NCBI GenBank assembly: GCA_008931825.1
Contig: QXVZ01022116.1
Coordinates: 1 to 28,338 of the forward strand
Length of the DNA: 28,338 nt
Direction: 5' to 3'
From: Phallusia fumigata
Taxonomy: Eukaryota; Chordata; Ascidiacea; Phlebobranchia; Ascidiidae
The position numbers and the translations under genes are program-made. The notes beneath the pieces are model-generated. The model was given only the letters and a program-made list of their open reading frames with translations, was not told the origin of the DNA and ran no database searches. Positions 20,262 through 28,338 of the stretch are shown in pieces. How positions within the stretch are numbered: the stretch's first letter is position 1; every line of letters begins with the position of its first letter.

Positions 20262-20754
20262 TGGCACGCCCCAGCAAACAACAAAATCATACCTTATCTT
20301 TTGATATATTGGGTTTAGGGCGCTGAAAATTTCTTATCACTTGGTTATTAAAGTTTTATGCTTGGTGTCTCTTTTGTTATTTTGGTTTAAGTTTGATGCT
20401 TTTACAAATAAGATTGCTTTGGCCGAGTGGTTAAAGGCGCTACTAGACCTATACATGTATAATTATTTTACTTCCTCTAAAAATTAATTATTTTAATTTG
20501 CAAATCAGCCTGTCTATACATGATTTTTGTGTTGTTGTGGTCTGCGAAGGTACGGATTAAAAAGTTTTTGCAGCGTGCTTTTGTTTGCTGTTTTGTTATG
20601 CGGTGAACACGAGCGTCTTGTTCTGCGACTTTTGCGGTTTCTTTATTTGTGTCATTAAATGTTAATATATTGTCAACGCCAAACAGTTCACCTAAAACAG
20701 GGAACCATCCTTGGAATTATTTTGTATTTTTATCTGCTGGATATGGCAGCTTAC
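20262..20754. repeat. First copy of a 0.5-kb duplicated contig overlap
   Basis: It matches 21498-21997, apart from substitutions and a 6-bp ACCGTT present only in the second copy. It ends at the N at 20755. The similarity begins exactly at the right target duplication of the hAT element. Confidence 0.85.
20413..20449 (+). pseudogene. tRNA-like 5' half with an A box
   Basis: TGGCCGAGTGG at 20420-20430 is a perfect Pol III A box in a tRNA-Ser/Leu-like context (GTTAAAGGCGC follows). No B box, matching 3' acceptor strand or T arm follows, so this is not a functional tRNA gene. In the second copy the A box is mutated (TGGCCGAATTG at 21663-21673). It may be a relict of a tRNA or a tRNA-derived SINE. 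Confidence 0.45.
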
Positions 20755-20755
20755 N

Positions 20756-21329
20756 CCCACCACCACACCCCCAGACTGGTTCCGCCAATGTTTTTTCTAG
20801 TGCGTTATTCCCTATTGCGCCAAACTAATTCTTTGATGTGAGTCCTGTGTCATACCGCTTTGTAATAACGGTTTAACTGCCGCAGTTTCAACCTTAATCT
20901 ACCAAGTATGCCCTTCACAGTTTCGCGATTACATGTGGCTATTTCCAACTTAATGATTGTTTGTGTACATTTTCTTTCACCAAGCGAAATTAAACTCAAC
21001 TCATGATTAATTTGTTTTGTGGATGAAGGCGGTTTAACAGCTTTTCGGGCTTTGTGCGTGTGGAAGTTTTTCTTCGCGTGAGTTTGGCAGTAAAAGTTTG
21101 CAAATGCTGCTTTTGTAAAAGCAAAAATATGGGGTCCAGTTTCCAACTGGCAAGACTTGTTGCAAAACAGAATGTGTATTTAAGTATGATATCCCACAAT
21201 AGATAACAAAGACAGAGCATTAAGGCAACACAGGTATGTTTAACATGATGGCAAGATATAACAGAGCACTACTGCGATTTAGCTTTTCAACAGGGTGGAC
21301 TTACAAAGCATTACTGCAACAAAGTTAGT
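20756..21329. other. Small contig bounded by single Ns
   Basis: This lies between the two copies of the 0.5-kb duplicated segment, with an N on each side (20755, 21330). It may belong elsewhere or be one allele's insertion. A 98-codon minus-strand open frame (20850-21146) is unrecognised and lacks supporting signals. Confidence 0.5.
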
Positions 21330-21330
21330 N

Positions 21331-21475
21331 CTGTCACAAATCAGGGACACCCTGTCACAAATCAGGAACACCCTGTCACAAAATCAGGGACACCCTGTCA
21401 CAAATCAGGGACACCATGTCACGAATCCGGGACAGCCTGTCAGTGACAGGCAGCGAGTGACACCCTGTCACTAAA
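21331..21475 (+). repeat. 21-22 bp minisatellite
   Basis: Five head-to-tail copies of CTGTCACAAATCAGGGACACC, the last diverged. Degenerate CTGTCAGTGACAGG and CCTGTCAC pieces follow. It starts right at the N at 21330, so the repeat probably caused the contig break and the true copy number is unknown. Confidence 0.85.
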
Positions 21476-21497
21476 TTGTTACAACCCCGCCTCCCTG

Positions 21498-21997
21498 TGG
21501 CACGCCCCAGCAAACAGCAAAATCATACCTTATCTTTTGATATATTGGGTTTACCGTTTAGGGCGCTGAAAATTTCTTATCACTTGGTTATTAAAGTTTT
21601 ATGCTTGGTGTCTCTTTTGTTATTTTGGTTTAAGTTTGATGCTTTTACAAATAAGATTGCTTTGGCCGAATTGTTAAAGGTGCTACTAGACCTATACATA
21701 TATAATTATGTTACTTCCTCTAAAAATTAATTTTTTTAATTTGCAAATCAGCCTGTCTGTACATGATTTTTGTGTTGTTGTGGTCTGCGATGGTACGGAT
21801 TAAAAAGTTTTTGCAGCGTGCTTTTGTTTGCTGTTTTGTTATGCGGTGAACACGAGCGTCTTGTTCTGCGACTTTTGCGATTTCTTTATTTGTGTCATTA
21901 AGTGTTAATATATTGTCAACGCCAAACAGTTCACCTAAAACAGGGAACCATCTTTGGAATCATTTTGTATTTTTATCTGCTGGATATGGCAGCTTAC
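21498..21997. repeat. Second copy of the 0.5-kb duplicated contig overlap
   Basis: Counterpart of 20262-20754. Unique sequence continues after 21997, so this copy is the one attached to the ENOX side. Confidence 0.85.
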
Positions 21998-23034
21998 AGT
22001 TGTAGCCTGTAACCCCTGTTATGTATGCAGATGTGTACACATAACATGGGTTGTTTTTTTACGTAGGGTAGCTGACTCTGTCGAGCTTCAATAATTGACA
22101 TAAAAAATTGTTCATATTTATGTAAGTACACTAATTTTAATTCAGTTTCTATAGATTGTAGATGACAATATTAAAACCAGTTCTCACAAGAAATTAAAAA
22201 TTTACATAAGATCGAAATGCAAGCACTTGAAAAGTTGGGCTAAATCAGAACAAGCTTGTAACAATGCAAAAATTATCATTCGTTAAAAACACACTTCAAA
22301 TTAATATTTTAACACTTCCAAACATCCAACTGTACCTTCTTTCTTTCTGTGCTCCTGGTATTGTGCAGACTGCAGAGTTGGCAGACTCTTACCAGAAGTA
22401 AATACTATTGCAATCACATCTTCAGATAAGGAAATTAAACTACCAGTCAACATATTTTTAAAATAAAAGACAAATAGTTTCATTTAATCTCAATGAACAA
22501 GGACAAATAAAGCTGAATGAAGAACTGTCCTTATAAAGTATGTTTGGCAACTCCATTTTTACATTTTTTGCTAACCAATTTTGTTGTCTTCATTTTTTTC
22601 GCAATAGCAGCCCTACGAAAGGTACCTTATTAAACTTACAATGATTCAAAAGGTTGTTTAAACTGATTAAGGACATTATTATGTACAAAAAAGGTTAACT
22701 TTAAACCTAATCTTTTTTGTGCAAATTGGTGTAATTTGAATTGTGTCATGAATTGCAGCACTTAAATTAGTATGGTAGCTAAAGTTACTCAGATAAAGTG
22801 CCAAAAGTCTAAAATATAAACCCCAATCACAAAAACAGGGTTTAGTTTATTGCAAATATTGCTGACTTAATTTGCGCTGATATTGTTGAAACCAGAGGTG
22901 CTTGCTTTGCACAAGGAATTGCAGTCTTTTGAATTTGCACATGTGAAATCACTCATGAACTGCCATACTCTGTACACTTGTCAAACTTGCCATCGTAATG
23001 GGTGATATTTTTTACAGGTTAATAAATTTTACAG
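21998..23034. other. Intergenic, 5' side of the ENOX gene
   Basis: AT-rich, with no recognisable coding exon. A T-rich stretch ending ATTTTACAG at 23034 is a likely 3' splice acceptor, leaving a 13-nt leader before the ENOX ATG. It would serve a 5' UTR intron or spliced-leader addition. The promoter was not identified. Confidence 0.4.
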
Positions 23035-23047
23035 TTATTGCTTTAAA

Positions 23048-26000
23048 ATGGATCGTTATTCACGCTCAAGGTCCCGAGAAGGTTCCAGGCAGGATAGTTC
23101 AAGGCAGGATACAAATTATTATTCTTCCAGATTTCATTCTTCCTCACCTGTAAGTCAACTATCTTACTTTTGAAGTTTTTTATTCTGTTTTTTATTTTCT
23201 TCCCTGCAGGTTTGTCTGTACACTTTGCCATTAAATGTTTGTTATCAAATCAAACAAATTGTTTGCAATTTAATGAAAATATCTGCTGCAATTTTTAACA
23301 TCTATGCATCATAAAACATGCATAATGTACTTCGCATTTTATGTTCTTAATGTGTTTCTGCCTGCAAAAATAATCATGCCTTAACATGCTTGCAATAACT
23401 GTGGCCCTAACGTAAAATATTGTAGTGCATATATGTTTTTAAATTGGGATGTAGTTTATGTAAGACGGCAACAGGGTTGTAGAGTCTGAGTAGGAGTCAT
23501 AGGTTTTCGTAAGGAGTTGAAGTCCGACTCCTATGAATACTAAGAGTTGGAGTAGGAATTTATCAATTAAATTAAAGTTCAAGTAAATTACTGTAGCCGA
23601 TTTTTCAATTTTGGTGAGTGTTGGCAATGCTTTTAGGTCATTTTTTTATCAAGTTTTCGCTATTTTGTCAAAATGTCCACTCTTTTAGCCTTTAAATAAA
23701 CCAAAATGACAAACTAAGGAAGTTAGACTCCTAAGAGTTGGAGTCAGAATCCTAGTAATACTGGGAGTCAGAGTCAGCACCCTAGTAATATTAGGTCGGA
23801 GTTGGAATTGCAGAGATAATACGAGTTGGAGTCAGACTATATCTCTGACTTTGCAACCATGTATGGCAATATGGTGAAGGTCACATTTTTTAGTTGATTT
23901 TGTTGGTTGCATCATTGTATGTGGTACTAAATAAGAAACAAGTTATCAAGAAGTTAAAAGAATATGACAATATGCAAGCAGACACGCAATGAAAATGAAA
24001 AAGGAACTTCCAAAATTCAATACAGTGTAAAAAAGAGTATTATTTATTTTAATTTTTTTGCACTTATTTTGTTCAAAACATTACCATTCAGGAGAGAAAG
24101 TATGATGATACCAATCACCATTCCAGCTGGCAGGGAGTGTATTCCAGAACAAGAAATGATGTGGATAATGATGATGAAGGCGCACTGTATTTTACTGATT
24201 GTGTTCTATATCCGCCAAGGGAAGGCATTGGTAACTTCTATACAAATTAAAACTGTGTCCACAAAATCAGGGCCAAACTAGGGGTAGTGAAATACCAGCG
24301 GGTCGTAAATTAGCATATTGTGTTTGGGGACAATTTTGAGGTTTTAAAATTGGACTTTATGCTCACTGCTCACTTTCTCCTCATTAATGTATACTTCAAC
24401 TAAACTGATTTGCAGATCGACCTTTTGGAAATACAAAAGAGAAGCCTGTTGGTTGCAAAACTATATACGTAGGGGGATTTCCTGATCCTCTCAGACATTC
24501 CTTGCATAGAGGTAGGTTAACAATGTTGATAATCATGCCCTAATGATCTTGCAATGACAATTTTACCAACCTTATTAGCTGTGGTATATACATCTAAAAT
24601 TTTACACATTGTTGCATAGTTGAAAGCATTTTGCGTGAAGTCTTTACCACTAATGGTGGGAATATAGACAGCATACGGTCAAACAACAGAGGGTTCTGTC
24701 ACATTCGATTTCAAAAGACTGAAAGTGTGGAAATGGCAATGTCAGTCAACGGTAAAATCAAGAATTTGCATAAACAACCGACTGGATTCATGAACTTTTT
24801 TTCGTGACCAGGCTATAGAATGCTGGTGAAGCAAGAGCGGGGAACTCCATTGAAGTTCAGAATAACTGTTGATTATTCTGAGTCACATGGAGACTGGGAG
24901 GAATATGAAGCACGACAGGTCATTGCGAAGAAGCTTCAGCTTGACAATTGTCCAGTTTCGTCTGTCCCAGGATATAACATCCGAGAAGCTGAAAAGGTCC
25001 AGCAAAATCTAAAAAGTAAGAACTATGTTTTTTGTTTTCAAAACCCTAATGCTTTAGAACATGAAAAATGGACTTAGCTTTTTAAAAACATGTTTTCTGA
25101 CAGTTGTGTTTTTGTGTTTGTTGATTACATGTTGGTATTTTAATATGTTTGTATTTAAAAGGTGATGAAAAGTTTGAGGAAAGTGTGGTCATACTACGTT
25201 ATTGGTTAAACTCTGGGGCAATGGAAAGGCAGAAATCTGACACATTTTATAACCTGTTGCAAATCACACAAGCACAGGTAAAAGACTGAATTTGGTAAAT
25301 ATACCACATGTTTTTAAGTACACATTTTTTCTAAGGTCAAACGCTTGGATGATGAGAAGTCACAGTTACAAACAGAATTTGATGAAATTGAAACCAGATT
25401 TAACAAGAGGACTGCAGAACTTGAAAAAATGTGTAAGTTGGGTTGTATTTTACTTCAATATTTTTTGTTAGATCAAGGTTGATAAATCAGTAACTAAGGC
25501 AGAAACCTTACTTTTGCCATCTTCAATGATGATCTTTCCTCTATCTTGACTTATCCAGGACTGTCAGGTGTAACCTTCCATGAACTTTAGCAAGTGGATC
25601 CTAATGTTAGAAAGTGCAATTATTTCATTACTCTTCTGCAGTTGACCACCTTGTCAAATTGTATGATGATGCCAAAAAACAAAGGTGCTGGGATAGATTC
25701 ACGCGAGCCCAACGAAAATCCATAGATGGTTGGCTTAATACTGCAAAGGTAATGTTTCTTCAGAGTCCATTCCAATCTTACCTCTTTTACCATAATTAAC
25801 ATCATGTGGTGAGTATGTAAACATCAGAAGTTGCATGTGTAGCATCCTAATAGCTGCAATGAAATTTCGATAGCTACCATGTAAAAATGTTGATTTGGAG
25901 GATGAACAGAAAATCCACTTGTTTCCCAGTATCCAGTTGTATTTCTTCGTTTCTGGCGGTTCAGGGACTTTTGCATGATGTTTGCAGCAAGAATTGTTTG

Positions 26001-27531
26001 CCGTTTAGATGTTGAGATTTAGGGAGTGTTTTTTTATTCTGCTGCGAAATAACATTACCCCTGACAAGGAAAATGTTGTTACAACCAGTATGTCTTATTC
26101 GGCAAATATTTCCTTGATTTGGCTGTTGGCAAGGTAGGTTCCACAAGAAAATGAATGCAAACAAACAAAGGTTGGTAAAAAAGAAAACATTGAGGAAGAT
26201 TGGTTTCTGATGCCAACTTTTTAGTCTTCTCATTGTTTCTTTGTTTTTTACTATCCATGTATGTAAAGTGTAATTAAGTTTGTTAAATATTTACCCAGGT
26301 ATTGTAATTTATCATGCAGGAAAATTTACCAGCACCAAAAATACTGCTTGGAATGAAGAGACAATCAACAGAAATAAATATTACTGATGATAAAGAGCAC
26401 AATTCCAGAAACAACATTGTTGCTGGTTAGTTGGTAAAAATTGTTGTAAACAGCGGGATTTTTTACAGCTTTGAAACGTGGACATATGTTTTAGGACATC
26501 CATCTGGAAAAAGAATAAAAACTGAAAATAAAGATCAACAAACAGATGTGAATGAAACCCAACAATACAAAGACTTCCAAATTTTCAATTTAGAAGAGAA
26601 TCTACAACATATGCGGCAGGTATGCCACACCTGGCAGGAAAGAAACTTGCCTAAAAAGGAATGATGGCTGGGTCAACTGTTACCATAGTTATTATTTAAA
26701 AAACTGGATCTGACCATTGTTTCAGCAAAAATGATTTGCAAGCAAGTTGACTTACACATTATTGACATCACAGTTTACCCATATTTATGTTTGTAGCAAG
26801 TATGGGAGTTGATTTCAAAGATGCAGTTAAAAGATGCTGCAATCAAAACATGCCATGAGGAAATTGAAGCTCTTAAGCAATTAGATCACAAAAAAGGTCA
26901 AGGTTTTTCGTTACCATTAGACCAAAAAGTTAAAACTTAATCCATGAAATATGAATAACTGTTTTGATGCTTGGTTCCATACCATGTGTAACAAGTATTA
27001 ATGTGAAGGTAAAAATGTGTATTTGGAATAATATTGGTGTAGAGTAAGCTAATTTATCCCATTTGGCTCGTTAGATTTTAAGACTTGCAATAATAGGTGC
27101 TAGCAAGGAGAGGCAGATGGAAAAGTTAATTGAAGAGAAGGATGTAAAACTAGCATGTAAGTTGCCATGCTGATTAACACATTAGAATGTGTTTGACATA
27201 CCAAACTGGTCTTTGTTATATTAGTATTACTAGTAGATGGTAATTGAACTATTATTAATTAGGCATGGTGACCAACTTTTTGCAAATTCATCCAAATGGA
27301 GCATCAGAAAACAGCATTTACACTTACCTCAGTGAATGCAATGTAACAGTAAGTACAACTTAACAATGTTGTCCAGTGGAATAATAAACAATCTTTTCTG
27401 TTCAGATCACTAAAGAGAAAGTTTTCACAATTTTAAAGCGCTTTCCAACTATGTTTATCAACCAGCCTCAAGCAAAAGATGACGGCGCTCCACTGCGATG
27501 GACAGTGTGTTCTTTGTATCAACCACTGTAG
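23048..27531 (+). CDS. ENOX: ENOX (ecto-NOX disulfide-thiol exchanger) homolog, 14 exons, complete
   Basis: Exons: 23048-23149, 24092-24230, 24416-24511, 24620-24751, 24812-25015, 25162-25277, 25336-25432, 25642-25748, 26320-26425, 26495-26619, 26797-26896, 27097-27156, 27263-27348 and 27406-27531 (stop TAG). All have GT-AG borders and matching phases. The product is 531 residues, somewhat shorter than vertebrate ENOX1/2. The N-terminus is RS-like (MDRYSRSRSREGSRQ). An RRM follows, with RNP2 TIYVGG at 96-101 and RNP1 RGFCHIRF at 136-143. Next come the ENOX blocks VVILRYWLNSGAMERQKSDTF, a coiled coil (RLDDEKSQLQTEFDEIE), WDRFTRAQRKSIDGW (312-326), a second coiled coil, and the C-terminal FLQIHPNGA ... 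RWTVCSLYQPL domain. Vertebrate ENOX proteins are cell-surface NADH/hydroquinone oxidases with thiol-exchange activity. Whether this homolog does that is uncertain (see findings). Confidence 0.9.
23472..23861. mobile_element. hAT-type MITE, 390 bp, in ENOX intron 1
   Basis: The left end CAGGGTTGTAGAGTC and right end GACTTTGCAACCATG are imperfect inverted repeats. The inside is full of GGAGT / GACTCC words in both orientations. Flanks GACGGCAA (23464-23471) and TATGGCAA (23862-23869) agree at 6 of 8 positions and look like a decayed 8-bp target duplication. No coding capacity. Confidence 0.7.
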
Positions 27532-27785
27532 TGATCATAATTTATTAACTGTGAATTACATACTTGCGCCTGTTCATGTCTGGGCTGCGCTTACCAGCAG
27601 ATATTTTGAATCGTGTCTACATGCTTGTAAGGTGAACTACAATCATGCTTTAACACCACATACAGACCTGGTGTGCAGTAACTTTTACCTTTTCTTTCTT
27701 TTGGGCATCTTCGTTTTCTGTGGCAACCGTTTCTGTACTTCCTGTTCAGTAAAATGAACCATTTTGTGACTGCTCTGTTTTTACT

Positions 27786-27810
27786 AGGGTGTGTAGGCTA
27801 GGTAGATATC
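27786..27810 (+). other. Acceptor and short leader of the ARP8-like gene
   Basis: CTCTGTTTTTACTAG ends at 27787, followed by a 23-nt leader and ATG at 27811. It lies 255 bp after the ENOX stop on the same strand. It may be a spliced-leader site or the end of a 5' UTR intron. Confidence 0.4.
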
Positions 27811-28338
27811 ATGCAAAATACATTGGACAACACTTCTGCACCAAGTAGTCCAGGACTGAAAAATGATTTGAAGGAAGCACCTTCAAACATAGAGGTCAGA
27901 GAACAAATTGTTTTCAATTTTGTTGTAATTTGCAACACATTTGGTACCATGCTTACTAAATGCTAATTCTAACCAGCTAACATATTTTTTGTGCGAGTAG
28001 GGGAAAGGCTGGAAATGATACCAAAATTTTATTTTGTAACAGTAGATGTGAGTGATACATTTTATAGGAAAGATATTCAACATTGTCAAAAATGACATTT
28101 GTTGCCTGTTAGATTATTGTGTGTCTGCTCAGCAGAAAAATTAAAATGAACAAATTTATATTGATACTGCCTTGCAGAGTGTGACATTACAAGCGAGCAA
28201 AACCATAATTCTGCATCCTGGTTCATCTCATCTGCGAGTGGGAAGAGCTTCGGACCCTCGCCCAGTAATGATTCCTCATGTCATTGCTTGGAGGCACTCC
28301 AAAGAAAAAATACAGCCAAGATCCAGGATGAAACTTTT
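27811..28338 (+). CDS. ACTR8: Actin-related protein 8 (ACTR8/ARP8) homolog, 5' part only
   Basis: ARP8 is a nuclear actin-related subunit of the INO80 chromatin-remodelling complex that helps bind nucleosomes. Exon 1 (27811-27894) encodes MQNTLDNTSAPSSPGLKNDL and a few more residues, then a GTCAGAG donor in phase 0. Exon 2 starts at 28178 after CTGCCTTGCAG and runs off the window. It reads KTIILHPGSSHLRVGRASD, then PHVIAWRH, matching the ARP8 N-terminal signature (vertebrate form: IIVIHPGSTTLRIGRATD ... PHVIARRH). The remaining actin-fold exons lie beyond 28338. The short serine/proline-containing N-terminal exon is not conserved with vertebrates. Identification rests on about 50 residues, but the motif is specific. 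Confidence 0.85.

Noticed and set aside
20413-20500. Functional tRNA-Ser or tRNA-Leu gene
   Set aside because: Only the D-arm/A-box half is present. No B box, T arm or complementary acceptor strand follows.
20850-21146. Minus-strand open frame of 98 codons
   Set aside because: No recognised domain, no supporting splice or start signals, and it lies in a short contig of doubtful placement.
21331-21440. CRISPR array
   Set aside because: The units are contiguous 21-22 bp tandem copies without unique spacers, in an animal genome.
24820-25077. Stand-alone 85-codon gene
   Set aside because: It is ENOX exon 5 (24812-25015) read through its donor into the intron.

Overview
This is a stretch of animal (metazoan) nuclear genome, most likely from a tunicate such as Ciona. 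The evidence is an AT-rich sequence, many short exons with GT-AG introns of about 75 to 1000 bp, animal-only protein families, genes packed a few hundred bp apart, and several assembly joints where two diverged copies of the same sequence lie side by side. That last pattern is expected from a very heterozygous species. The species call is inference. No bacterial, viral or CRISPR content was seen.

Layout. (1) 1-1892: no gene; probably 3' flank or UTR of the next gene plus repeat fragments. (2) 1893-4845, minus strand: drebrin-like / Abp1 (DBNL) homolog, an ADF-homology domain, charged coiled coil and C-terminal SH3. The exon for the first strands of the SH3 domain is missing, with an assembly joint at 2308. 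(3) 5102-5773, minus strand: intronless C1orf52-like gene, 256 bp upstream of DBNL on the same strand. (4) 7127 to 16004, and probably on to 18394, minus strand: a multi-exon SoxH/Sox30-type HMG-box transcription factor. It has a Q-rich and acidic N-terminal region, an HMG box split by introns, and a tail ending at 7127. Two false or allelic duplications lie inside it (7268-9267 and 16791-18076), each with a single N at the junction. (5) 18420-23030: gene-poor, with hAT-like non-autonomous elements, short tandem repeats and a third duplicated contig overlap. (6) 23048-27531, plus strand: complete 14-exon ENOX (ecto-NOX) homolog with an RRM. (7) 27811 to the window end, plus strand: first two exons of an ACTR8/ARP8 homolog.

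The genes do not form one pathway. DBNL links actin to membrane traffic, Sox30 is a transcription factor, ARP8 is an INO80 chromatin-remodelling subunit, ENOX is an RRM/coiled-coil oxidoreductase-like protein, and C1orf52 is poorly characterised. Two same-strand neighbour pairs (C1orf52 then DBNL, ENOX then ARP8) have a strong 3' splice acceptor shortly before the downstream start codon. This is compatible with SL trans-splicing or operons as known in tunicates, but is not proven here.

Exon coordinates were read by hand from splice consensus, phase agreement and family similarity. All internal phases agree in ENOX, in the Sox30 core, and in DBNL apart from its missing exon.
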